Shown here piece after piece: positions 20,332 through 29,665 of a stretch of DNA of 64,000 nucleotides; the first letter of the stretch is position 1, and the number at the start of each line of letters is the position of its first letter. This DNA is from Fontisubflavum oceani (GTDB lineage: Bacteria > Pseudomonadota > Alphaproteobacteria > Rhodobacterales > Rhodobacteraceae). The stretch lies in the NCBI RefSeq assembly GCF_030407165.1, contig NZ_CP129111.1, forward strand, positions 2,108,001 to 2,172,000, given 5' to 3'. Below the pieces are notes generated by a model, which was not told the DNA's origin, searched no databases, and saw only the letters and a program-made list of their open reading frames with translations. The position numbers and the translations under genes are program-made.

Positions 20332-21909
20332 CTATAACTCAGCACTGTCCCAACGAATTAAGCCAACGTCAGCCAGATCCCGGGCATTCTGTTGCATGGA
20401 GATGAAACCTGCTTCAGCGGCCAACTCATGGAGCCGGCTCAAAGGCTCCCGTTCAGCGATTGCCTGTGCAATCGGTTCGTTCACAGCCAACAGTTCGGTG
20501 ATCGCGACACGACCCGATACACCTATTTCTGCGCAATCCTTGCAGCCATTGCCACCGCATTTCTTGCAGAGCTTTGGCACCAGTCTTTGTGAAAGGACGC
20601 CGCGGAGCGTCGCGCCAATGAGATATGGCGGAACGCCAAGATTGATCAGACGCTCAATGACGCCAAAGGAGTCATTGGCATGTACAGTTGATAGGACAAG
20701 GCGCCCGACAAGGGCCGCCCGAGTCGAAATCTCAGCGGTTTCCTCATCTCTGATCTCACCAACCATGATAACATCAGGATCTTGTCGAAGTATCGCCCGC
20801 AGAGCCTTTGCGAATGTGACATCGATCTCAGGGGCCACAGGGACTTGATTGACGCCCGGCAAAGAATACTCGATCGGATCTTCGACGGTGACAAGCTTGC
20901 GATTGGTGTCATTCAGTTCATTCAGCAAAGTGTAGAGAGTCGTTGTTTTGCCACTTCCCGTGGGTCCAGACACCAAGAAAAGCCCATTTGGTTGGTGGCC
21001 GATCTTGACGATTGCGTCCGATATTTGCTTCGAGAATCCGAGTTCGACCCAGCTCAACTTCCCACTTGTTTGGTCGAGTAGTCGAAGGACCGCACTTTCA
21101 CCAAATTGTGTTGGCAGCGTCGAAACCCTAAAGTCGATCGCCCGACCGCGAAGAACAAGCCTTATTCGACCATCCTGCGGCCTGCGCTTCTCGGAAATAT
21201 TCAGTCGTGACAAGACTTTGATCCGAGACAATGTCGCCGAGAAATCTCGCTGACTTAGGCTTTCGTGAGGGCGGAGCATACCGTCGATCCTTAGTCGCAC
21301 ACGACCGCCTTGATCAGTTGCCTCGAAGTGTATGTCGGAGGCTCCGAGGCGCAATGCATTATGGGCAATTCTGTTGACCAGTTCTATCGTTGGGCCCTGG
21401 TTGGCAAGCTGTTGCAGTTGTTCGATATCGGCATCCGACGCACGCTCCACATCGCCTGTGTCGTTAGGCTCAAGACTCGCAAGAGCGTTAGACACCTGGC
21501 TCGGGGTCGCAAGAGCGTGCGAAACAGGTCGTTCTATGTGAAAAGCGATACTTTTTATTACGTTGTCGCATTCCAATTCACTGGTGACGAGCGTGAGCGC
21601 TCCATCGCTTGTGATATGAGGGAGAATGCGAACACGTTTTAGGAAGGCAGGGTTCAACCGTAGCCGGGCCGGTAGTGATGCATCGATCTCGCTAATCGAG
21701 ATTAGCGGAAGGCCGAGTTCTTTAGCTAACAAAGTGTAGAGCACTTCTTCTTTGATGAGACCGAGCTCGAGCAGCGCCCTAGAAATGCTGATGTTCGTTT
21801 CTCGGCTGGCTGTTTGTGTTCGCTTGACCTCCTCTAGAGTTAGCTTTCCGTCATCGACAAGTCTACTAAGGAACCGCTCGAGGTCGAAACCTGAAGATGC
21901 ATGCATCAC
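20332..21909 (-). CDS. gspE: Type II secretion ATPase GspE
   Basis: A 525-residue secretion ATPase that powers the T2SS at the inner-membrane face. An N-terminal N1E/MshEN-type domain (about 1-140) is followed by the catalytic core: Walker A GPTGSGKT (315-322), Asp box TVEDPIEY, Walker B with DPDVIMVGEIRD (about 377-388) and His box. A four-cysteine zinc site (CKKCGGNGCKDC, Cys 448-459) is typical of GspE/PilB. It is transcribed divergently from the gspL-M-C-D run; the 121-bp gap at 21910-22030 should hold promoters for both. Its 3' end abuts an RHS relic, and a second copy of its last codons occurs at 47021-47064. Confidence 0.93.
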   Translation of the reverse strand: MMHASSGFDLERFLSRLVDDGKLTLEEVKRTQTASRETNISISRALLELGLIKEEVLYTLLAKELGLPLISISEIDASLPARLRLNPAFLKRVRILPHITSDGALTLVTSELECDNVIKSIAFHIERPVSHALATPSQVSNALASLEPNDTGDVERASDADIEQLQQLANQGPTIELVNRIAHNALRLGASDIHFEATDQGGRVRLRIDGMLRPHESLSQRDFSATLSRIKVLSRLNISEKRRPQDGRIRLVLRGRAIDFRVSTLPTQFGESAVLRLLDQTSGKLSWVELGFSKQISDAIVKIGHQPNGLFLVSGPTGSGKTTTLYTLLNELNDTNRKLVTVEDPIEYSLPGVNQVPVAPEIDVTFAKALRAILRQDPDVIMVGEIRDEETAEISTRAALVGRLVLSTVHANDSFGVIERLINLGVPPYLIGATLRGVLSQRLVPKLCKKCGGNGCKDCAEIGVSGRVAITELLAVNEPIAQAIAEREPLSRLHELAAEAGFISMQQNARDLADVGLIRWDSAEL

Positions 21910-22030
21910 GACAACACTTCGTTCGTACTGAATAACTGACTATTAAAAGAATATGGCCTGCGCTAAGATAAAGAAAGAAGAAGTGGGCATAGATCCCCCA
22001 TAGAGCAGTACATCGTAAAAGGTTTCTCTA

Positions 22031-23035
22031 ATGAGGCGTTTTCAGGCAAGCTCTAGGCTTATTGTAAGGCTCTTGCAGCTATGTCGGGCCGTTTTCTTCG
22101 CTGAGCCTTTGGCAAGACCGGCATTTTTCGTAGATGAAGTCGAGGCGCCCATAGTCACACCCCGGGGTATCGCGCTTCCCACTGCTATTCTTAGCGGTTC
22201 GTTCGAGCAAGCAACGACCAAGATGGATGTTTGTGTCGACCTATTCTTGCCCGAAGAAAGTGCTCTGCAGCGGACCCTCCAACTTCCCCCGGCGGTAGAG
22301 CATCGACTTGACGAAGTCATCAAGCTTGATCTCATTCGATCAACGCCTTTTGTTCTTGGAGAAATCTATACTACGAGAAGTAAGCCAATCATCGAAAATT
22401 GCGAACTAACTGTAGAGCAATGGATTGTAAAAACCGCTACAATTGACGCGGTGGTAGATCGTCTGGGTGCGATTGGCCTCGCTGTGAAGCAAGTGAGATT
22501 GCATCATCCTCTTGCCAAAGTTCCGTTTGTCGATCTCACCGGGCGGCTGGCACCCAATCAGCGCCGTTGGCAATTAACCAATATTGCTCTGTTTGCTGGA
22601 GCACTCTTGATGCTTCTCTATGTTTGGTTGGTGCCAAGTTTGGAGACGTCCAATCGCCTCGTATCCATTCAGGCAGAAAACGCCGGTCTTCTCGCTCGAG
22701 CTGTTGATGAAATGCAAGCGCTCGAAATGCTGGAGAGTGAGGCTGGCGAGCAGCGCGCTTTGACGGCATTTCTGTTTGATCGCCGACGTCTCATGGAGGC
22801 TCTGTCTGATCTAACCGAGGCAATGCCAGACAGCGTATGGGTCAGTGATTTGACGTTTACACCTGAGCGACTGGTACTCGCTGGCAATACAAGTGGTTCT
22901 GCGGCATCAGTGGTCTTGTTGCTTTCAGAAATCACCGTCTTTGCCGATCCTCGGATTTCCGGCCCGGTGACGAGGACGGCAACTGGCGAGGAGCGCTTTG
23001 AACTGACTATTGATCTTCTCGAGCCGCCCTCATGA
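22031..23035 (+). CDS. gspL: Type II secretion assembly protein GspL (PilN-like)
   Basis: A 334-residue bitopic protein. A short cytoplasmic actin-like part (about 40-178) is followed by one membrane helix (about 182-202) and a periplasmic ferredoxin-like/PilN domain containing LTEAMPDSVWVSDLTFTP. GspL links the GspE ATPase to the periplasmic platform. Sequence is divergent; assignment rests on topology and on being followed by gspM-C-D. The stop overlaps the gspM start (ATGA). Confidence 0.72.
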   Translation: MRRFQASSRLIVRLLQLCRAVFFAEPLARPAFFVDEVEAPIVTPRGIALPTAILSGSFEQATTKMDVCVDLFLPEESALQRTLQLPPAVEHRLDEVIKLDLIRSTPFVLGEIYTTRSKPIIENCELTVEQWIVKTATIDAVVDRLGAIGLAVKQVRLHHPLAKVPFVDLTGRLAPNQRRWQLTNIALFAGALLMLLYVWLVPSLETSNRLVSIQAENAGLLARAVDEMQALEMLESEAGEQRALTAFLFDRRRLMEALSDLTEAMPDSVWVSDLTFTPERLVLAGNTSGSAASVVLLLSEITVFADPRISGPVTRTATGEERFELTIDLLEPPS

Positions 23036-23586
23036 AGCGTATCGCCAAGAGATACATTTGGATCGCGTTCGCACTTGCCGGTTTCACATTGGCCGTCGTG
23101 CTGGTCGTTGTTCCAGCCCTGCAATGGCGTGCCGGTATCGAAGCTACCTATGAAAATGAACGCCACGAACAAGTGCGGCTTATTGGTCAGATCCGAGAGC
23201 TCGAAATAAGGAGAGCCAGGTTATCCCAAGACGAAGGTCAAATACCGCTTTGGGAGGCCGCTCGCATCGGTGAAGCTAATGCGCGCATTCAACAGGCACT
23301 AGGGAGAATTGGCGACGAATCCGGGCTTTCTTTTCAATCTGTTATCCCCAGTAATCCGGGAGACGTCCCGCTTGTGACATCTGTCGGATTTCGGGTCGAA
23401 ATTGAAGGGACGTTTGATCGCATCGTCTCTTTGCTGGGCCGATTGGAATCGCACAGCCCACCGCTCTTGATCGAGCGTGCAACGTTGCGTCGCCTGAGTC
23501 GTCCAGGAGAGCGCTCGTCGCAACCGCTACTAATGGTTCAACTCGATCTGCATGCACCCGTTGATTTATTGGCGGTGAGCGAATGA
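23032..23586 (+). CDS. gspM: Type II secretion protein GspM (PilO-like)
   Basis: A 184-residue protein with a single N-terminal membrane helix (about 10-30, IAFALAGFTLAVVLVVVPAL), a helical linker with many charged residues and a C-terminal alpha/beta domain (FRVEIEGTFDRIVSLLGRLE). That is the GspM/PilO layout, which dimerises with GspL. Both ends overlap neighbours by four bases, indicating translational coupling within the operon. Confidence 0.75.
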   Translation: MKRIAKRYIWIAFALAGFTLAVVLVVVPALQWRAGIEATYENERHEQVRLIGQIRELEIRRARLSQDEGQIPLWEAARIGEANARIQQALGRIGDESGLSFQSVIPSNPGDVPLVTSVGFRVEIEGTFDRIVSLLGRLESHSPPLLIERATLRRLSRPGERSSQPLLMVQLDLHAPVDLLAVSE

Positions 23587-24107
23587 GCCTGGCACTTCGC
23601 ATCGTCGGAACGACATGCATGGTTGTAGCCTTTGCATTTGCGTCTCGTCAGGCCGCGAATGTGGGCAATTCGTCTTCTGAACGGGCCGTAAACGAGACGT
23701 TGCGAGTCGAGACTTTACCAGAACCCATGACACAAGTTGGAGTGCAGGCAGCGCAACAGCGCCAGCTGGATGCCGAGCCAATCCTCAACAGACCTCTGTT
23801 TGAACCATCTCGGCGGCCTTTCACATCGGAAGAACCGGCAGTCTCGGAACCGATTTTGGACGAAGTGGCCGACCCAACTGAAGACGTTTTTGTGGAAGTA
23901 AGTCTTCAGTTGCCGCCGGAGATTTCGCTTCAAGGCTTGCTCATTCGTGATGGTCAGCCCTTGGCGCTCCTCTCAGTTTCGGGTGCAGATTATGACTGGT
24001 ATGCAGTTGGATCTGAGTTCGATGGATGGGTTCTGAACCGAGTGGAGGCGGACGCGGTGGAGATTGGACAGGGCGACGAAGTGATACGGGTGGAGTTATA
24101 TCAATGA
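23583..24107 (+). CDS. gspC: Type II secretion protein GspC-like (homology-region domain)
   Basis: A 174-residue inner-membrane protein with an N-terminal hydrophobic segment and a Pro/Glu-rich linker. The C-terminal homology-region fold reads ISLQGLLIRDGQPLALLSV ... WVLNRVEADAVEI. This links the inner platform to the GspD secretin. It lacks a PDZ domain, so it is shorter than classical GspC and close to PilP/short GspC forms. Overlaps gspD by four bases. Confidence 0.75.
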   Translation: MSLALRIVGTTCMVVAFAFASRQAANVGNSSSERAVNETLRVETLPEPMTQVGVQAAQQRQLDAEPILNRPLFEPSRRPFTSEEPAVSEPILDEVADPTEDVFVEVSLQLPPEISLQGLLIRDGQPLALLSVSGADYDWYAVGSEFDGWVLNRVEADAVEIGQGDEVIRVELYQ

Positions 24108-26014
24108 GTAAGTCAGGCAGATTTCCCCGAGTTGGGATTGCAATCGTCAGTCTATTCCTGGCGGCCTGCGGGTCTGAGAGTAATCAAAGCACCTCACCTC
24201 TCCTGGCAAACCAAACGACTCGTGGGAACGACAATGCAAATTCTAGTTTTGCGACATTTTCAGCCAGCTTGAACGGGAGATCCGGAGACCGCAGAGCGCT
24301 AGGAACAGGGGAGTTTTTGGGGCAACCAGGCGGCCAATCGACCCGACTGATAGCTGCGAGTGATGACGGATCCTTTTCGCTAAACCTCGTTAATGTGCCA
24401 ATCTCGCAAGCCGCAAATGCAGTTTTGGGAGAGGCGCTTGAACGCAGCTTTACAGTTTCACCAGATGTTAGCGGAGCCATCACACTACAGACCACCCGTC
24501 CGCTTTCTGAGGCTGACCTACTAGAGACATTTCAGACAGTCCTGGAGTTGAACGGCGCCACGCTTGAGCAATCGGGCGATCTCGTTACGATTGTCCCGCT
24601 ATCAGGCGCTCCACAACGCATCGGCGTTTTGGGGGACCCATCTGCGATAGATGCCAGAACAGTTGCCGTACCCCTCCAGCATATCGGAACCGCTGAGATG
24701 ATCCGTCTGTTGGCGCCGATTGCTGGTCCGTCTGTAGGGCTGCAACCCATTCCAAGCCGCGGTATTCTGTTGGTCTCGGGCTCACGCGGCGAAATCAATG
24801 CAGCGATCGAGGCAATCAATCTCTTTGACGTTGATGTCTTGAGTGGAAAATCCGTCGGCCTATTCCGGCTGTCGGCCGCTGAGCCGGAAGCCGTTGTGGG
24901 TGAACTTAACGAGATTTTTGAGACCGGAGCCGGCGGCAGCCTCGAGGACGTTGTGACTTTTATTCCATCACAACGATTGGGCGCCATCATCGTCGTCACC
25001 TCGCGAGGGCGCTACCTAAGTGAAGCAGAGCGATGGATTCGTGATCTTGATCGAGCTGCAGGGGGCATCCAAAGACGACCTGTCGTCTACGCGCTGCAAA
25101 ATCGTGACGCTGTTGATCTTGCACCCGTCCTAACCGAAATGCTCGCACAGGATTCGGCAGAGGGCACCCCAACCGCTGGTATTGGAAGCGCTCGTATAGT
25201 AGCGGATGACACGAACAACTCGATTGTGGTGTGGGGGAACGATACTGAGCAAGAAGCATTCGCGCGCTTGATCCAATCACTCGATACGCCACCTGTTCAG
25301 GTTCTGCTTGAGGCGACCATCGCGGAGGTGAGCCTCAATGATCAACTCAATTTCGGTTTACGCTGGTTCTTCGAGAACGGCGACCTGAGGGGAACGTTCT
25401 CGGATGCATCTAATGGAGCCGTCGCCGCCACGTTTCCTGGGTTGTCCTTCACATTTCAAGGCGCGTCCGCAGCGGTTGCCATAAACGCACTGTCCTCAAT
25501 CACCGATGTGAACGTCGTTTCATCTCCGAGTATTCTTGTCCTCGACAACCAAGAAGCGCGGTTGCAGATCGGCGACGAAGTTCCGATTGCAACACAGCAG
25601 GTTCGGGATGTTTCGGATCCTGCATCCCCAATCGTGAACACGATTTCCTTTCGGGATACCGGTATCATTCTGACAGTGCGACCTCGCGTGTCGGAATCCG
25701 GGCGCGTTATCCTCGATATCGAGCAAGAGGTGAGTAGCGTTTCGACCACCACAACATCTGGCATCGATAGCCCGACGATCTCCCAGCGGCGGATCGATAC
25801 CAGCGTCTCGATACTGAATGGTCAGACAATTGCGCTAGGCGGTTTGATCGAAGAGAGTCGCAATAGGACCAATTCTCGCGTGCCGGTTGCTGGAGAGATC
25901 CCAGTGCTTGGTGCGCTGTTTCGCAATCGCAGTGATCGCACGACAAGAACGGAGTTGCTGATTTTGATCACGCCGCGCGGGTGGTTCGCAGTGGCGCCGA
26001 AGCGCAATCCGTAA
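24104..26014 (+). CDS. gspD: Type II secretion secretin GspD (lipoprotein form)
   Basis: A 636-residue outer-membrane secretin. The start at 24104 overlaps the gspC stop and opens a lipoprotein signal with lipobox LAAC (Cys22). Domains: STN-like N0 (about 85-165), N1-N3 ring domains (about 175-400, ending with RRPVVYALQNRDAVDLAPVL), then the secretin channel domain from VLLEATIAEVSLNDQLNFG to TELLILITPR. A lipidated secretin could reach the outer membrane without a separate pilotin, and no gspS is present. It provides the exit pore for folded periplasmic substrates. Confidence 0.92.
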   Translation: MSKSGRFPRVGIAIVSLFLAACGSESNQSTSPLLANQTTRGNDNANSSFATFSASLNGRSGDRRALGTGEFLGQPGGQSTRLIAASDDGSFSLNLVNVPISQAANAVLGEALERSFTVSPDVSGAITLQTTRPLSEADLLETFQTVLELNGATLEQSGDLVTIVPLSGAPQRIGVLGDPSAIDARTVAVPLQHIGTAEMIRLLAPIAGPSVGLQPIPSRGILLVSGSRGEINAAIEAINLFDVDVLSGKSVGLFRLSAAEPEAVVGELNEIFETGAGGSLEDVVTFIPSQRLGAIIVVTSRGRYLSEAERWIRDLDRAAGGIQRRPVVYALQNRDAVDLAPVLTEMLAQDSAEGTPTAGIGSARIVADDTNNSIVVWGNDTEQEAFARLIQSLDTPPVQVLLEATIAEVSLNDQLNFGLRWFFENGDLRGTFSDASNGAVAATFPGLSFTFQGASAAVAINALSSITDVNVVSSPSILVLDNQEARLQIGDEVPIATQQVRDVSDPASPIVNTISFRDTGIILTVRPRVSESGRVILDIEQEVSSVSTTTTSGIDSPTISQRRIDTSVSILNGQTIALGGLIEESRNRTNSRVPVAGEIPVLGALFRNRSDRTTRTELLILITPRGWFAVAPKRNP

Positions 26015-26125
26015 CAGACGAACTGCGCCAGCGCCTGCAAGACACCAACAGCTTGGTGCGCCAAGGCGTTCCAGCTTTGTCGGATGAACACCGGATATTC
26101 CAGTAACCTTTCTCAAACAAGCCAA

Positions 26126-27344
26126 ATGCCGAGCTATAGCTACACAGCAATCAATAGTGATGGTTTGACAGAAACAAGCTCTCTGCGGGCGGCGGACTTG
26201 GGCGATGCCCTCTCCATTTTGTCGTCACACGGCCTTACGCCAATTGCAGTCAAAGAGGGTCATACGGTAGATTCTTGGTGGAACCGTGACATCACCTCTC
26301 TCGGCGCCAGCCGATCAGCTCGGTCGCAAGACCTGGAAGACTTCTTTAACACGTTTTCAGTTCTGCTTAAGGCAAAGCTACCCCTGACCAATGCGTTACG
26401 CTTCTGCGAAGATCGCAGCCGACGGCGTGCGTTTCGTAGGGATTTGCGCAGCATTCGCGATGCAGTTGAAAATGGCGCTTCTCTATCTGGAAGCGCTCGC
26501 GCAGATCGGTGCTGTGTTCCCGCTGCGGTATCGGGTATTGCTCGAGCTTGGCGAGAAAGCGAATGACCTTGAAAAGGCATCAGCCGATGCCGCCGATATG
26601 TTGCGACAAGAAGGAAGCTATCGCCGACAGATCATTTCAGCACTTGTTTACCCAAGTATACTTGCCGTTGTATCTTTGCTGGTCTTGGGGGTTTTGGTCT
26701 TTATTCTTGCACCCACTTTGGCGCCCGTCTTCGACGCTATGGGGCGCACGCCACCTCTGATGATCCGGGTCTTATCTGCATTGAATGAAACACTTACATC
26801 CAACTCGGCAATCTTGATACTGCCGATTGGTTGTCTGCTCGCTCTGGCAGGATTTTTAACTACGAAGTCTGGTAAAGTCTTGAAGGCGATCCGTAACATC
26901 GTACCGATGGCCAAAAGGTATCACCGGCAGCGTCAAACGTATCAGCTTTGCCGAACCATGGCCGTTCTACTGAAGAGCGGGGCGCCTCTTCTACAGACGC
27001 TAGAGGCCGTTTCTGCGTCCATAACGGATGTGGAATTCGCGAACCATATCGGGAGAGTGAAAGATGAGGTGTCAGCAGGCGCAGAACTGGAAGAGGTATT
27101 GGGACGAAGCGACCTCATAGATCCGATAGCGCGTGCCTTGCTACAAGTCGGACACCAAGCAAATGCGTTGCCAGATGTTCTCAAGATTGTAGCAGACGAC
27201 CTTGGGGCAAAAACCAACGAGACTACCGCGCGCGCCGTCAAACTGGTGACGCCAATCCTGACTCTTCTCATCGGCCTTGGGGTCGGATCAGTTATCCTGT
27301 CGACACTTTCCGCCATTATGGATCTAAATGACATCGCATTCTGA
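26126..27344 (+). CDS. gspF: Type II secretion inner-membrane platform protein GspF (frame break)
   Basis: Polytopic platform protein of about 405 residues when one base is removed near 26490-26500. The first part (from MPSYSYTAINSDG) has the typical F-protein N-terminus and the first cytoplasmic helical domain. The second part begins ALAQIGAVFPLRY and contains three membrane segments (for example ILAVVSLLVLGVLVFILAP) and the repeated helical domain with LLKSGAPLLQTLEAV. The 1,219-nt span minus one gives 406 codons. This break needs a base removed, unlike the RHS and housekeeping breaks. If real, it would disable the T2SS. Confidence 0.85.
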
Positions 27345-27717
27345 TCAAAAAAGAAATCGGCGCGCTGGATTTACGCTGCTTGAGATCATGGTCGTCTTGG
27401 TGATCTTATCTGCCATTTTGACGATTTCTATGACAACGCTGACTCGCCCGTCAGATCGACTCGCTATGAGACAGGACATTGCAGTGATACGTCAAGAAGC
27501 CACACAGCTTCGCAGCGAGGCGATCCGCAATGGTATGGAGCGCACTTTGTCTTTTAAGGGATGCGACGGCGCCCAACTCGTATCAGTCAGATTCTTCCCT
27601 GACGGAACGGCCTCTGGAGACGACATATGCCTTGAGCATGGGGAAGACATGGTGCGCCTGCGAGTCGAGCGTTTGACGGGTCGTTTGGTTCTTATTGGAG
27701 ACCAGTTTGAGCGCTAA
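27328..27717 (+). CDS. gspH: Type II secretion minor pseudopilin GspH
   Basis: A 129-residue pseudopilin with a basic leader and prepilin-peptidase site RRAG/FTLLEIMVVLVILS (cleavage after Gly14, Glu at +5), followed by a small beta-rich domain containing a cysteine pair. It overlaps gspF by 17 bases and is followed by gspI, gspJ: the usual H-I-J order of pseudopilus tip components. Confidence 0.85.
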   Translation: MTSHSDQKRNRRAGFTLLEIMVVLVILSAILTISMTTLTRPSDRLAMRQDIAVIRQEATQLRSEAIRNGMERTLSFKGCDGAQLVSVRFFPDGTASGDDICLEHGEDMVRLRVERLTGRLVLIGDQFER

Positions 27718-28063
27718 ATCAGCAGGGTACTCGCTTCTCGAAGTCTTGATCGCATTTTTTGTCATGGCAACGGTATTGGCGGTGCTCATACCAGAGCAAG
27801 GCGGGTTGCTACAAAGAGGGAGACAATCTCAGGCTGAGACCTTAGCATATGATTACGCGCGCTCTGTAATAGCTTCCAGGTCTGTCTCTCGAGAACTGCA
27901 GCCGGGCTCCGAACGTTTCGATTACAGAGATTGGTCGGTTGATGTGGCTCTGGAAGAACTAAGCATATCTACTGGACCTATGACGGTGTTCAGGATCGAG
28001 GTCCGGGTGAGCGGCTCCAATGGCAGAGCGTTGGCGCATGCGCAGGGGATGATCACTCGATGA
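27695..28063 (+). CDS. gspI: Type II secretion minor pseudopilin GspI
   Basis: A 122-residue minor pseudopilin with leader ending KSAG and mature start YSLLEVLIAFFVMATVL (Glu at +5). It appears to start at a TTG (27695, or the in-frame TTG at 27707) inside the gspH 3' end, and overlaps gspJ by four bases. GspI nucleates the pseudopilus tip with GspJ and GspK. Confidence 0.82.
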   Translation: METSLSAKSAGYSLLEVLIAFFVMATVLAVLIPEQGGLLQRGRQSQAETLAYDYARSVIASRSVSRELQPGSERFDYRDWSVDVALEELSISTGPMTVFRIEVRVSGSNGRALAHAQGMITR

Positions 28064-28668
28064 TGATCGGTGCCCAAAGACCATCGAAAAAGACAAGGCG
28101 CGCGGGATTTACGCTCTTGGAACTGCTGGTGGCTCTTGCCCTTCTGGCTTTTATCGGCGCTACCCTTGCCAACTCGCTTACGGTTGGTATCCGCGTGCTC
28201 AATCGGAGCGCCGCACTAGAGGAAACGATCGATCCTATAGCTTTGCGTATCCGACTTAGATCGTGGCTATCTCAGGCGGCATCCCCGGCATTCGCGTCGT
28301 CAGTTCCGATTCACTTCAACGGAGATATTTCAGCTTTTGAATTTGTGACGCGGACGAGTACGCCGTTCGCGCCAGAAGCCTTTGGGATGATTGTCCAAGT
28401 TGTGCATGAAGAGAGCGCCCTTAGGTTGCGGGCCTCGCTGATTGACAGCGACGGCGCGACATTTGACGAGATCAACGGGCTGCTCGCGCTTTCCGAGAAC
28501 GCTGCCATCATTCGATACTATGATGGACGGACGTCGGAGTGGGTCTCCGAATGGGTGGAAAATGACTCCCTTCCTGTACTCGTTCGTATTGAGCTTCCGG
28601 AAACAGCCGACCCGCAATGGCCCGAATTTACCGTACGTCTGACGTTTGCTCATCCCATTACGAACTAA
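28060..28668 (+). CDS. gspJ: Type II secretion minor pseudopilin GspJ
   Basis: A 202-residue pseudopilin with leader ending TRRAG (Gly16), mature start FTLLELLVALALLAFIGATL and a larger beta-rich globular domain, as expected for GspJ. Its 3' end overlaps by 11 bases with the convergent gspG gene. Confidence 0.85.
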   Translation: MMIGAQRPSKKTRRAGFTLLELLVALALLAFIGATLANSLTVGIRVLNRSAALEETIDPIALRIRLRSWLSQAASPAFASSVPIHFNGDISAFEFVTRTSTPFAPEAFGMIVQVVHEESALRLRASLIDSDGATFDEINGLLALSENAAIIRYYDGRTSEWVSEWVENDSLPVLVRIELPETADPQWPEFTVRLTFAHPITN

Positions 28669-29098
28669 GATCAGTGTCTTCTCCATCTCCTCCTTCGTGA
28701 CCGTCGCGTCCCAAGGACCGGATGGAGAAGCCATTCACATTTTCCGCCGTTTCGAATAGATAATCTCGTCCCCAGGGATCAGATAGCCCCTCAGCCGCAT
28801 TGATATAAGGACCGTTCCAAGCATCTGTGTTTGGGGGAGGCTGAATTAGAATAGCGAGACCCTCTGCCTCCGTCGGATATCGCCCCATATCGATATAGAA
28901 AAGTTGCACCGCAGTCGTCAGATTTTGGATCTGCAGTCGCGCGGTCTCGGTTTGGGCTCGGCCAAGATATCCAATGACCCGTGGTGCAGCAACAGAGGCA
29001 ATTAGGGTAATTATCCCTAAGACTATTAGAACTTCCAGGATCGTTGCACCCGTTGATTTGCCCCACTTATGGTTGCGAGGAAAGGAAGCTCTACTCAT
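28658..29098 (-). CDS. gspG: Type II secretion major pseudopilin GspG
   Basis: A 146-residue major pseudopilin. The start at 29098 is chosen because ATGA overlaps the gspO stop; upstream in-frame starts would lie inside gspO. Cleavage is expected after STG (Gly17) with mature start ATILEVLIVLGIITLIASV; Glu is at +5 but position +1 is Ala instead of the usual Phe. The globular part has the family's YYxDxGRYPT-like helix (FYIDMGRYPTEAEGL), WNGPYI, DPWGRDYLF and an acidic calcium loop near the C-terminus (DGHEGGDGEDTD). It is encoded on the opposite strand from gspH-I-J, an unusual arrangement. Confidence 0.9.
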   Translation of the reverse strand: MSRASFPRNHKWGKSTGATILEVLIVLGIITLIASVAAPRVIGYLGRAQTETARLQIQNLTTAVQLFYIDMGRYPTEAEGLAILIQPPPNTDAWNGPYINAAEGLSDPWGRDYLFETAENVNGFSIRSLGRDGHEGGDGEDTDLSS

Positions 29099-29643
29099 TG
29101 AACTCTCATTAATAGCCAGACGGCCCATGCGGATAGATTAAGGAAGGGCCCGAAGGCTATACCTGACATTTCCACTTCGCCAGAGACACTCCTTCTCACA
29201 AGCATAGAAGCTAACAATGTCAGAATCCCCGAAATAGACGCTATGAGCACGACGAATGTCATTCCCGACAAGCCTAGCCAACTACCCAAGCCGGCGACAA
29301 GTTTTATATCACCAAAGCCCAGCCCATCATAGCCACGCCACGCTCTGTATACTGTCGCAGTTAGCCAAAAGACCGCCGGCCAAATCAGCACCCCTGCTAA
29401 AAGGTCAACACGATCCGTCACCGGGCTCTGGAACATGAGAAGTAGGCCAAGAAAGAGCAACGCGACAACCGCACCATCAGGGATTTCATATCGCCGTATA
29501 TCGATGACGCTGACCCAAATGAGCAGCCCGGCCAACAAAAAACCCCAAAGATCGAGCGGTGACCATAGCAGCGCCAATATCGCACCATACGCTAAGACAT
29601 GCATCAGAATAAGCTTGGCCAGTTTCACGATTCCAAATCTCAA
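29095..29643 (-). CDS. gspO: Prepilin peptidase GspO (A24, peptidase domain only)
   Basis: A 182-residue polytopic aspartic protease that processes the pseudopilins. The two catalytic aspartates are in VIDIRRYEIPD (Asp48) and GFGDIKL (Asp112). The N-terminal cytoplasmic methyltransferase domain with its cysteine motif, present in full-length PilD/GspO, is missing, so it resembles short A24 peptidases. Co-transcribed with gspG (ATGA overlap), its main substrate. Confidence 0.87.
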   Translation of the reverse strand: MRFGIVKLAKLILMHVLAYGAILALLWSPLDLWGFLLAGLLIWVSVIDIRRYEIPDGAVVALLFLGLLLMFQSPVTDRVDLLAGVLIWPAVFWLTATVYRAWRGYDGLGFGDIKLVAGLGSWLGLSGMTFVVLIASISGILTLLASMLVRRSVSGEVEMSGIAFGPFLNLSAWAVWLLMRVQ

Positions 29644-29665
29644 GTCGTTTCGCTAAACTGCAGGC

